Shown one piece after another: positions 26,960-34,282 of a stretch of 64,000 nucleotides of DNA (position 1 is the stretch's first letter; each line of letters begins with the position of its first letter). A program made the position numbers and the translations under genes. This DNA is from Luteimonas fraxinea (GTDB lineage: Bacteria; Pseudomonadota; Gammaproteobacteria; Xanthomonadales; Xanthomonadaceae). The stretch covers positions 1,922,001 through 1,986,000 of the forward strand of contig NZ_CP089507.1 in the NCBI RefSeq assembly GCF_021233355.1. The letters run 5' to 3'. The notes under the pieces were generated by a model. That model ran no database searches and had not been told where the DNA came from. It saw only the letters and a list, made by a program, of their open reading frames with translations.

Positions 26960-27499
26960 TCACCCCGCATCGAGCAACGCACGCAGCTTGAGCACCGTCG
27001 CCCAGTTGCGGGTCGTCAATGCGCGACCTGCCTTGCCCAGAAGCGCGGGCGCGACCTTGCTCTCCAGCAAGCCGGCCGGACATTCCAGATAGCCGGCGTC
27101 GTCGGTGACGACGAGCCGCTCCGGCAACACCGCCAGCGGCTGCAGATCGTCCAGCAGCCGCAGCGCTTCCGGTGCCTGCGCGAAGATCACCAGACACCGC
27201 GAATGCTCTGACTCGGCCGGCGCCATCGGGCTCTCGCTGACGATGCGGTCCACCTCCGCTGCCGACTTGACGATGACCGGCGTCGACACGCCCAGCTGCG
27301 CGGACAACGCATCGGCAATGGTCTGCGCGAACTTCGCCGTCGAGCGCACCGGCGCAGTGACCACCGCATTGCCGCTGTTGAGCAGCGTCCGCACCTGCGT
27401 ACAGCCCAGGGATTCGAGCAGTTGCTTGAACGCCGCCATCGGTACACGGTTGCCCTTGCCGACATTGACGCCACGGAGCAGAACGACGAAACGAGGCAT
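26960..27499 (-). CDS. DUF1697 family protein
   Basis: A 179-residue protein. It opens MPRFVVLLRGVNVGKGNRVPM and continues FKQLLESLGCTQVRTLLNSGNAVV, the hallmark of DUF1697. The ATG at 27499 has AGGTGA at good spacing; an upstream GTG (27508) is less likely. Function unknown in the family. Confidence 0.92.
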   Translation of the reverse strand: MPRFVVLLRGVNVGKGNRVPMAAFKQLLESLGCTQVRTLLNSGNAVVTAPVRSTAKFAQTIADALSAQLGVSTPVIVKSAAEVDRIVSESPMAPAESEHSRCLVIFAQAPEALRLLDDLQPLAVLPERLVVTDDAGYLECPAGLLESKVAPALLGKAGRALTTRNWATVLKLRALLDAG

Positions 27500-27569
27500 G
27501 GCGGTCACCTGGAAATGTCAGGGAGTCAGCGAGTGTGCAGTGAAGCGGACGGTGCAGCGACTGACACCG

Positions 27570-28115
27570 TTACCGGCCCGGATCGACCGGGTCGTCTGAA
27601 CTAGACGCGGGCACCTTGCGCGTAATCGTCTCTTGGAGACGGCCGATCGGAATGCCGAGCAGTCTGACCACGCCCACGTTGTCGATCGTGCGCCCGTCCG
27701 CGGACAGCACCAGTTCCTGATGCATGAACACCGGTCCCTTCACCCTGTAGCGCAGCGACAGGCGCGGTCCCGAGACCGACGCCTCGACCGGCCCGGCCGC
27801 GTCGCTGAGCGTTGCCGCGTAGTGATGCGCCGCGGTCCGTGTCATGACCCAGAAGCGCGACTGCGGCGGCTCGCCGGCGAAGGTGATGGTCTGATCCAGA
27901 CGGAACGTCCCGTCGCTCTGTTCGATGCCGTGACTGGTGACGTGAAACGCGCGCGGCTTGCGAAAGACGAATTTCAGCGTACCGCGACCCTCGCTCTCCC
28001 CCCCGAATCCAGCGCGCGGCGTGAACTCGACGGGGGTCTGCGCATCGGCCAGCGGGCACGCCACGGTCGCTGCAACAAGCAGTGCAAGGCACAGCCATTT
28101 CAGTGTTCTCGTCAT
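27570..28115 (-). CDS. DUF3833-like secreted protein
   Basis: A 181-residue protein with a signal peptide (WLCLALLVAATVACPLADAQ). The mature part is beta-rich: EGRGTLKFVFRKPRAFHVTSHG, GTFRLDQTITFAGEPPQSRFWVM and LSLRYRVKGPVFMHQELVLS, as in DUF3833 proteins, which are envelope proteins of unknown role. ATG 28115 gives the signal peptide directly. Confidence 0.75.
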   Translation of the reverse strand: MTRTLKWLCLALLVAATVACPLADAQTPVEFTPRAGFGGESEGRGTLKFVFRKPRAFHVTSHGIEQSDGTFRLDQTITFAGEPPQSRFWVMTRTAAHHYAATLSDAAGPVEASVSGPRLSLRYRVKGPVFMHQELVLSADGRTIDNVGVVRLLGIPIGRLQETITRKVPASSSDDPVDPGR

Positions 28116-28329
28116 ACTCGAAGCCTGACCGGAACGGACACGCATTGTGGCGGCAAAGCGGCCACCGATTGCGTTCGGCGTTGCCAGCCCAAGGCACTTG
28201 CCGCGCAAGAGATCCACACCCGAGTCCGAGTGCGACAAGTCCGTTGACGCGTTGCTCGACGTTTCGAGCGAAACCCGATGCGCCGCCGTCGTGAATCAGC
28301 GACGAACTCGAACAGCAAACCCGAGCCCG

Positions 28330-28605
28330 TTACCGGAGCGCCTGCGTCACCCCGATCGCAAGGGCAGCCGAGAGCAGCCAGACCACGCCACGCGTGAGGA
28401 AGGCCTTGTCGACAGCGCCTCGACCTACCGTCTGATTCGGCCCGAAGCCCACAACGAACGCGTGTGCCGGCAGCGCAACGGCGAGCAGGAAGGCGACGAC
28501 CATCAGCATGGTGTCGTCCGCCAGTCGCAACCAGAAAACCGACATCGCCGTGCCTGCGACGATGCCTGCAAGCGCAGCGGTGATCGGTGTAGGCGTGATT
28601 CTCAA
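28330..28605 (-). CDS. 91-residue membrane protein
   Basis: A small protein with three probable TM segments (ITAALAGIVAGTAMSVFWL, MLMVVAFLLAVALPAHAFVV, TRGVVWLLSAALAIGVTQAL). No family is recognised. The surrounding gap 28606-28830 holds no convincing gene. Confidence 0.65.
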   Translation of the reverse strand: MRITPTPITAALAGIVAGTAMSVFWLRLADDTMLMVVAFLLAVALPAHAFVVGFGPNQTVGRGAVDKAFLTRGVVWLLSAALAIGVTQALR

Positions 28606-28830
28606 GATATCCGGACCATTTGATTCAGTGCCGGAAGTCTAAGCGAATGCGTCTTTTGCATTTGCAAGCGGGTGCGATGCGCATCCCGACGTCTGGCGCC
28701 TGCGGTCTTCTTCTGTCGCGACGTTGAAATCGGTGAAACCGCGCCTTCATTCTTCGCAGCAGATCGGTCCATGCCTCGCGCGACGCTCCCCGCAAGGCGG
28801 AGTTCACCGAGCACCGTTACGCCGTGCGAC

Positions 28831-29172
28831 TCACGATGCGGGATCGAACTGGAAGACCCGCAGTTCCTGATCGCATCGGCAGGCAGTTGCAAGCCGCGCG
28901 GCCCACGCCACCGCTGCGTCGCGTGACGGAAGCTCGAGGACCGCGAAGCCCCCATCGAGTTCGGAACCGGATGGATAGCCGCCTTTAGCAACGGTGCCAT
29001 CGCCCGACACGCGCACCACCGGCACGCCCGCATCGATGCCCCCGCCGAACACATAGACACCGGCCGCTTTCGCCGCTTCGATGACCGCATGCGAATCGCG
29101 GCTGGCGTGTTCCAGCTCGACGTCGCGCACCACCATCGCGGCGGCAGGGAAGGAGATCAGGTACTTGGCCAT
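28831..29172 (-). CDS. YCII-related domain protein
   Basis: A 113-residue ferredoxin-like-fold protein. It starts MAKYLISFPAAAMVV, with GGIDAGVPVVRVSGDG and GGFAVLELPSRDAAVAWAARLA, the usual YCII/DGPF pattern of small cytosolic proteins often next to sigma factors. AAAGGAT precedes the ATG. No sigma factor is nearby. Function unknown. Confidence 0.8.
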   Translation of the reverse strand: MAKYLISFPAAAMVVRDVELEHASRDSHAVIEAAKAAGVYVFGGGIDAGVPVVRVSGDGTVAKGGYPSGSELDGGFAVLELPSRDAAVAWAARLATACRCDQELRVFQFDPAS

Positions 29173-29279
29173 CGGGATCCATCCTTTCAGGAGATCGGCG
29201 TAACCACGGGACGCGAATCTGGCACCGTCATCTACGCGTGTCGCGAGCATCCATCCGGACACCTGTTTCAGGCGCTACA

Positions 29280-29567
29280 TCAGAACAGGAGCGTGCCGAT
29301 GACGAAGACGGCTGGAATCGACAGCACACCGTAAGTGACCAGCGTTGCGCGATAGGCCGATGTGTTCGGAACAAGTCGCTTACCCCAGGCCCGCATCAGC
29401 AACGCAACCAGCAACAGCGCCGGGAGAAAGAGCAGTGCCGACAGGTATCCGGCGCTCCCTTCAAACGTCGATGCACCCGCGATGTAGGGGACGAGGAACG
29501 CAATCGCACCTGCCACGGTCACCGCAGCCAGCAATGCAAAACATCGATGTATGGCGCTTGTTTTCAT
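29280..29567 (-). CDS. 95-residue membrane protein
   Basis: Three hydrophobic segments (LLAAVTVAGAIAFLVPYIAG, YLSALLFLPALLLVALLM, LVTYGVLSIPAVFVIGTLLF). ATG 29567 begins MKTSAIHR; a longer upstream frame adds unlikely residues. No family is recognised. Confidence 0.65.
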   Translation of the reverse strand: MKTSAIHRCFALLAAVTVAGAIAFLVPYIAGASTFEGSAGYLSALLFLPALLLVALLMRAWGKRLVPNTSAYRATLVTYGVLSIPAVFVIGTLLF

Positions 29568-29735
29568 GGAATCCCTGGATGTGCATAGCGTCGCGCCTTC
29601 GCAGTCGACGCCTTGCGCGACGATTCCACCACAATCAGGTGCACCTGGCACCGTATCTTCCGGTGCGACGACAGCAGAAGCAGGCGCGAACACCTGCATC
29701 TGCCTTTCGACGTCTAGAACTGCGCCGTACCCGAT

Positions 29736-30416
29736 CTAGTGGAACTGCACGTGCTTCGAGGCGCAGGCGTGCTGCAGGTGTAGGCGCGCAGGCGCAACGC
29801 CGTACACAGCCGGCGCTTCACGAACGCGGTTCTGCGCCGAGCTTTGATCAAGCGTCTGATCTTCAACCTGCAGAAGGATCTCGCGCACCTTGGCCGCGTG
29901 GTCGAAGATCGCGTGCCCTACGACAGGCATCGTCTGCGTCGCGTAGTCCGCCATCTCGCCGGCCGACACCACATCACCATGCGCCGAAATCAGCTCGAGC
30001 AGGCGGTTCAGCGCATCGATCTGGTCCAGCGTCACACCGAAGCGCAGTACGGGCGCGTCGGCGACGGCAGCGTGCACGCCGATAGCTTTGTCAGCCTCTG
30101 CGCCGTCTTCTTCCTCATCGTCATCGTCGCCTTCGGTGTCCTCGGCCGCAGATCGCGCCTTGCGTGCCTTCCGCATCGCCGGGAACGTCACCTCGTCCAG
30201 CACCAGTTCCACCTGTTCGCCCAGCAACTCCAGGCAGACCGCCACTTCGCCTGCGCGGATGTCCGGGATGTACTCATCGTCCTCGTTCGCCGTGCGCGGC
30301 TGCGACACACGCGACAGGAAATCCATGTGCTCGCGCAGCTTCTTCAGCCGGAACTGGCTGTCCTCGGGCAGGAAGTAGCCCACCGTATCTTCGTCATCCA
30401 TCTCGAACTTCGACAT
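29736..30416 (-). CDS. XAC0095-like protein with acidic central tract
   Basis: A 226-residue cytosolic protein. The start DTVGYFLPEDSQFRLKKLREHMDFLSR is the pattern of the Xanthomonadaceae XAC0095 family. A Glu/Asp run (EDTEGDDDDEEEDGAE) separates it from a helical second part (LDQIDALNRLLELISAHGD). The last 40 residues look less conserved, so the true C-terminus may have been altered by an indel. Function unknown; it supports placement in this family of bacteria. Confidence 0.75.
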   Translation of the reverse strand: MSKFEMDDEDTVGYFLPEDSQFRLKKLREHMDFLSRVSQPRTANEDDEYIPDIRAGEVAVCLELLGEQVELVLDEVTFPAMRKARKARSAAEDTEGDDDDEEEDGAEADKAIGVHAAVADAPVLRFGVTLDQIDALNRLLELISAHGDVVSAGEMADYATQTMPVVGHAIFDHAAKVREILLQVEDQTLDQSSAQNRVREAPAVYGVAPARLHLQHACASKHVQFH

Positions 30417-30584
30417 CGTCGCCTCTCCTCAATCCATGAAGTGCCCGGCCACCGGAATGGTGGACGGGAAGTCGGGAGGCTAGAAACCGCGTACAGACGG
30501 CGGGCGTATTTCCCCGAAGGGTGTTGTATTAGCCGCCCTCCCGACGCAGGCATCGCGTCGGTTGCACCCGCTAGAAGACGGGCA

Positions 30585-30615
30585 CAAAAAACCCACCGGT
30601 TTTTCGGAGGTGGGT
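30585..30615 (-). terminator. Intrinsic terminator closing the minus-strand cassette/protease region
   Basis: On the minus strand ACCCACC, a loop, GGTGGGT and then a run of six T. It lies 190 bp past the protease stop codon and would end transcripts coming from the cassette array. The intervening 30616-30806 shows no gene. Confidence 0.75.
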
Positions 30616-30806
30616 ACCGCTGTACGAGGAGTTTCTAGGCTCCTTGGGATCGAGTCTGCTACGGCTCGACCTCGACGGTCAAGTCAGAGAACTTGCATGG
30701 TGCGGGTCAGACATTCCGATGTGGTCGCACTTAACGCGACTACCCAATTCCCTTCAAGTGCCGATGCGGTCTCGGACGAAATTGCACTCGGACCCCTGTT
30801 TCGACC

Positions 30807-31589
30807 TTACGACCCTGGAGTGCCGCTCATCGTCGCATCGATCCACGGCAGGTAGTACGACACCCGAATTTGATGGCTCTGCTGCCCGTAAAACCCCGGC
30901 GCTGCTGTGCTGAGCCTACCGCGTGCCAAACCCACCAGCTCCCAGTCGTGGTCGTTCTGGACGAGCACTGGGCCGCCGCTGTCCCCATTGCCAAGCATGC
31001 CCTCAAGTGGCAAGGCAGCGGCGCCAGATTCGAACGTGTAGACAAGCGCCCGTTCTTCGACAGCAGAGATGACGTTTTCCGCGCTTCGAAGTTTCGTGCG
31101 ATTTGCGCCAGCAATTTCGCCGTTCAGGCCGTTTCCGGTCGCCCCCTTGCCGAAAAGCACAACCGTCTTTCCGAGCTCGGCGTTGCCTCTGTACAGCGCC
31201 ACCGGCTTAATCCTCGTGACAGGCAGCGCCAGCTTGATGAGCGCAATGTCGTCGAGACCAGCTAGAAATCTGATAGCCCCCTCCGGATCCTGTACCGCCA
31301 GTTGCTCTGGGAGTTGCTTGTAGCCGGGATGGAAAAAGACCTGCTCAACCTTGAGACATTCGCCGTTGAGCATGACCTCGGCAATCGGATGCAACTGGGT
31401 GCTATGCGCCGCAGTGAGGACCCATCGCGGTGCGACAAGCACGCCACGCCTCTCATGCGGGAGGTCCACCAGAGCCGGCAGAGCAGCGTCCGGCACCAGG
31501 TAGGCGGAATCGGGTACGTCGTGTCGAACGACAATCGCACCTGCGGTCATGCAGGCGAGCAGCAATGGAATCGCAACAAGACGATTCAT
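30807..31589 (-). CDS. Secreted trypsin-like serine protease (S1 family)
   Basis: A 260-residue protein with a signal peptide (VAIPLLLACMTAGAIV). The catalytic triad is intact: His in VLTAAHS, Asp in LDDIALIKL and Ser in GNGDSGGPV. Length is normal for a single-domain chymotrypsin-fold protease. CGGAG precedes the ATG. It starts 15 bp after the last degraded attC, exactly where a cassette gene would start, but I find no attC downstream, so it is either a cassette that lost its attC or the chromosomal flank. Confidence 0.9.
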   Translation of the reverse strand: MNRLVAIPLLLACMTAGAIVVRHDVPDSAYLVPDAALPALVDLPHERRGVLVAPRWVLTAAHSTQLHPIAEVMLNGECLKVEQVFFHPGYKQLPEQLAVQDPEGAIRFLAGLDDIALIKLALPVTRIKPVALYRGNAELGKTVVLFGKGATGNGLNGEIAGANRTKLRSAENVISAVEERALVYTFESGAAALPLEGMLGNGDSGGPVLVQNDHDWELVGLARGRLSTAAPGFYGQQSHQIRVSYYLPWIDATMSGTPGS

Positions 31590-31603
31590 ATGTCTCCGAA
31601 TAA

Positions 31604-31664
31604 TGCCTAATAGCTGAGTTAATCCGCGGCGCGAAGCGGCGTCGGCTTGGACGAATTGCTAGAT
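31604..31664 (-). repeat. attC site 8 (decayed), after the HNH-like cassette
   Basis: The stem AAGCCGACGCCGCTTCGCGCCGCGG is kept, but both core sites have changed (CTAGC for CTAAC, and GCTATTAGG for GCGTTAGG). The HNH-like gene's TAG stop lies within it. Probably a weak or dead recombination site. Confidence 0.8.
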
Positions 31665-32465
31665 TACATTGTCTACGAATCGTGGCCGCTGATATGCAAG
31701 GTATGTCTCGAAAGACTCCCGGACTAAAGCCAGCTGGGAAGAATCGAGTGCCCTTAGCTCAGCCGTGCTGACAGGTGACGGCGGCATGGGCCAGATCTTC
31801 TGAAGGCCGGGATAGCAAAGATCCCGATCGAGCTCGAAGCCTGAGACCCGCGCAGCGAGAACGTGAAAGACCAAACGGCCGAGGATGAAAGTCACGGTTT
31901 GAACGTTGCGGGACAGGCCGTCTAGGAGCGGTGGTTGAACGGTGCTGCTCAACGAAATCGTCGACGAGTGGCGATATAGCCACGTAACGGACTGTGTGGA
32001 CTGCGCGCCTAGATAGATACGGTAATAGCCAGGGATAGCGCGCGCTTCATAGAAGGCCCGGCGATCTGCAGCTGGTGTGGAAGCCAGCTCTGAATCTGCG
32101 TGCTCAGAAATCATGGTTTTCAGGCATACCCATTGAGCCAGCAACGTTATGTCTGGAATCTCAAGCGTACGCTCCTGCCCCGTAACCGCAATGACGAGCA
32201 GCGGCTTCACCGCCGACTCCAGTTGACTCATCCACCCGTTGTTGCACGGTCGACACACGACGCGGAGCGTTTTGGAGATTAGGTGCCCTTGGCGCCTGTA
32301 ACGCTCAGTGACTTCCTTAGGGCCAGCCCCAAGTTGAGTAACGAGGGTCGCGACGTTATGCACCTTGCCGGATTCAATAAATTCAGCCAACCAAGCAGGA
32401 TAGAAATGCTCCTTGCTCTGATTGCCATAAGCGCCACAGAAGATGCATGGCTTTGACTGCTTCAC
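31659..32465 (-). CDS. HNH-nuclease-like cassette protein
   Basis: A 268-residue protein. Two zinc knuckles, CIFCGAYGNQSKEHFYPAWL at the N-terminus and VCRPCNNGWMSQLE around residue 70-85, give the CxxC..EH..CxxC pattern of HNH-type nucleases. The remaining 180 residues are of no family I know. The start is GTG 32465 with GGGAG rather far upstream, so the start is less certain. A defence or mobile-element role is inference. Confidence 0.7.
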   Translation of the reverse strand: MKQSKPCIFCGAYGNQSKEHFYPAWLAEFIESGKVHNVATLVTQLGAGPKEVTERYRRQGHLISKTLRVVCRPCNNGWMSQLESAVKPLLVIAVTGQERTLEIPDITLLAQWVCLKTMISEHADSELASTPAADRRAFYEARAIPGYYRIYLGAQSTQSVTWLYRHSSTISLSSTVQPPLLDGLSRNVQTVTFILGRLVFHVLAARVSGFELDRDLCYPGLQKIWPMPPSPVSTAELRALDSSQLALVRESFETYLAYQRPRFVDNVI

Positions 32466-32486
32466 GCGCGACGTTGTCTCCCAATG

Positions 32487-32548
32487 TCGTCTAACCGCCA
32501 GAATTAATCCGACCCGCAGAGCAGGATCGGATCGAATGAACTGTCAGC
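32487..32548 (-). repeat. attC site 7 (decayed), after the 190-residue cassette
   Basis: The outer core GCGGTTAGACG is intact, but the inner core reads GCTGACAG where GCTAACAA is expected, and the central stem is imperfect (GATCCTGCTCTGCGGGTC). It still pairs with the cassette's own start TTAGCGG. Confidence 0.75.
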
Positions 32549-32553
32549 ACCGA

Positions 32554-33126
32554 TCACGCCGAGTTTGCCAGCTGTACGGCCTGGCGAGTAATAATGAACT
32601 TTCTAGTGCCCTTGCTGCCGTAGTCGAGTCTGAGGATGCCAAATTCAACCAAAGTGTCTAGGTCATCTTCAACAAATCGCGGCTCATCGATCTGGAGTCC
32701 ATCGGATCCGCCGATAAAGTGGTAGCGGGTTCCAGCTGGGCCAAGGACTTTGCGCTCCCAGCATTCGTTAGCCCCCGAGGCAACGAACTGCTTAACAATA
32801 GAAATTGCTTGAGCTGACAGAACAGTGCTTGGCCGAACTGAAGTAGCTAGATTTGAAAAAGTTCCTACATGAGATGCTACAGAGGCAAGAACTGAATCGA
32901 GACTGTCGAGACGTTGCACAAGCTCTTGGTGGTTAAGCGCGAGTATGGACTTCAGCTGCACTGCGAGTGCCTGATTGCGCTCAATTCTCAGGGCAACGTC
33001 CTCATGGCGCTTTTCTCTCAGCCATTCAACGAAATCTGACAGTTGATTGCCGGATCGTTCACTCTTGAAATTACTCAGCAAGCCGACGATCGTCGCGAAG
33101 CTAGTTGCCGCCGTTAGTGGATCCAT
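32554..33126 (-). CDS. 190-residue cassette protein with a coiled helical N-terminus
   Basis: The N-terminus MDPLTAATSFATIVGLLSNF is hydrophobic and helical, followed by a charged helical stretch (LREKRHEDVALRIERNQALA, LVQRLDSLDSVLASVASHVG). The C-terminal third (RYHFIGGSDG, FVEDDLDTLVEFGILRLDYGSKG) looks like a winged-helix domain. I do not recognise a family. AGGA lies 11 bases before the ATG. Confidence 0.65.
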   Translation of the reverse strand: MDPLTAATSFATIVGLLSNFKSERSGNQLSDFVEWLREKRHEDVALRIERNQALAVQLKSILALNHQELVQRLDSLDSVLASVASHVGTFSNLATSVRPSTVLSAQAISIVKQFVASGANECWERKVLGPAGTRYHFIGGSDGLQIDEPRFVEDDLDTLVEFGILRLDYGSKGTRKFIITRQAVQLANSA

Positions 33127-33144
33127 AAAGTAGTGTCCTGTGAC

Positions 33145-33204
33145 CGCTAACGCGCGAATTAAGCCGTTCCGCGAAGCGGCGCCGGCTTGAATGAAATGTT
33201 AGCC
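33145..33204 (-). repeat. attC site 6, after the 158-residue cassette
   Basis: Canonical 60-bp attC: GGCTAACATTTC, CAAGCCG, loop GCTTCGC, CGGCTTAATTC, GCGTTAGCGG. The TAA stop of the upstream cassette gene is part of its inner core site. Confidence 0.9.
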
Positions 33205-33675
33205 ATTACGCAGAAGAACTGCGACAAGACCGGTGATTGAACCAATGATGCCTGTCAGTGCTGTGATCCAGACAAGAAAACGAGAGCTACTTTCATGGCG
33301 ATCTTTAAGCTCTTGTCGAATCTCCTGCCGAAGAGAGCGGACACCTGCAACGGTCAAGTACCGGCCACCAGTTTGCCGCCCCTCATACCAAATATCTGAT
33401 TCCGTATCGTCAGAGCTTCGGATGTAAGGAATTGGAACCCTTAATCGCCTAGATTGTCGTAGTAGCTCTGACGTGAGGTAGCTGTCCTCCAGCTCCTGCT
33501 GCAGTTCCATCTCGAATCGTTCTGCTCCTTCGAGCTCAGCGACCTCATTGAACTTCTTGGCGCTTCGTGCCGCAGCGATCGCATTACCGTAGCCGCGCTG
33601 GATAGCCCGCCTAGACCACGCCAATCGAATTCTCTCCGGGGCAAGCTTGTGAATGATGTTGGATAAGCGCGACAT
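33199..33675 (-). CDS. 158-residue cassette protein with a C-terminal membrane helix
   Basis: A charged, helical N-terminal two thirds (WSRRAIQRGYGNAIAAARSA, GAERFEMELQQELEDSYLTSELL) and one TM segment at the end (FLVWITALTGIIGSITGLVAVLL), so a tail-anchored inner-membrane protein facing the cytosol. No family is recognised. No clear Shine-Dalgarno before ATG 33675. Confidence 0.65.
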   Translation of the reverse strand: MSRLSNIIHKLAPERIRLAWSRRAIQRGYGNAIAAARSAKKFNEVAELEGAERFEMELQQELEDSYLTSELLRQSRRLRVPIPYIRSSDDTESDIWYEGRQTGGRYLTVAGVRSLRQEIRQELKDRHESSSRFLVWITALTGIIGSITGLVAVLLRNG

Positions 33676-33687
33676 TGGGTCAAGAGT

Positions 33688-33717
33688 GGCTAACAGTTGA
33701 ATGAATTGTTATGTGGC
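33688..33717 (-). repeat. attC site 5, internally deleted
   Basis: Both outer core sites remain (GCCACATAACAATTCATTC and GTTAGCCAC) but the central stem-loop of about 33 bp is missing. It should no longer fold into the hairpin that an integrase recognises, so the repeat-protein cassette and its neighbour are probably fused into one unit. Confidence 0.75.
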
Positions 33718-33720
33718 ACC

Positions 33721-34188
33721 TCAGTGGTACTTGCCATCTACACCGAGGATGGAGCCAGGCGGATGGTACGCGCCATCCACGCCAAGGAAGTAGCCAAGAG
33801 GGTGATATTTGCCATCTATGCCCAAGAGGCTTCCCTTGGGATGGTACTGACCATCAAGGCCGAGAAAGTGATCTTTGGGGTGGTACTGGCCGTCGAGACC
33901 AAGCACTGAGTCCTTGGGGTGGTACTTTCCGTCCAGCCCAAGAACCTCTCCTTGCTTGTGATATTGGCCATCTAATCCGAGGGTAGAACCATTTTCGTGA
34001 TACTTCCCGTCCATGCCAAGAGTTGATCCGGCTTTGTGATACTTGCCGTCGAGGCCAAGTTGGTAGCCTTTAGGGTGGTACTGGCCGTCAAGGCCCAAAA
34101 ATGAACCTGGGGCGTGGTACTTGCCGTCTTGTCCAAGGAACCAACCAGCCGGATGGTACTTTCCGTCAGCGCCGAGAAACTTGGTCAT
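33721..34188 (-). CDS. Cassette protein built of twelve 13-residue repeats
   Basis: A 155-residue protein: MTKF and then eleven full 13-residue units plus a final 8, consensus L-G-x-D-G-[KQ]-Y-H-x-x-G-x-x. Nearly every unit keeps LG, DG and YH. At the DNA level it is a 39-bp tandem repeat. The regular Asp/His spacing could bind metal, and the turns (DG, xxG) suggest a beta-hairpin solenoid. No signal peptide or TM. CGGAG before the ATG supports expression. I do not recognise a described family. Confidence 0.8.
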   Translation of the reverse strand: MTKFLGADGKYHPAGWFLGQDGKYHAPGSFLGLDGQYHPKGYQLGLDGKYHKAGSTLGMDGKYHENGSTLGLDGQYHKQGEVLGLDGKYHPKDSVLGLDGQYHPKDHFLGLDGQYHPKGSLLGIDGKYHPLGYFLGVDGAYHPPGSILGVDGKYH

Positions 34189-34220
34189 TGCAAATCTCCG
34201 ATTGTGACGAACTCCAGTGC

Positions 34221-34282
34221 CACATAACGCTTGAGTAAAGCCGCATCGCGAAGCGGCGTCGGCTTGAATGGATTGTTATGTT
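34221..34282 (-). repeat. attC site 4, after the nuclease-like cassette
   Basis: Canonical: ACATAACAATCC, CAAGCCGACGCCGCTTCGCG, GCTTTACTCAAGCGTTATGTGG. It overlaps the last codon and stop of the nuclease-like gene. Confidence 0.9.

Noticed and set aside
33721..34188. Possible CRISPR array because of regular 39-bp repeats
   Set aside because: The repeats are contiguous without spacers, in frame, and encode the 13-residue protein repeat. No cas gene is nearby.
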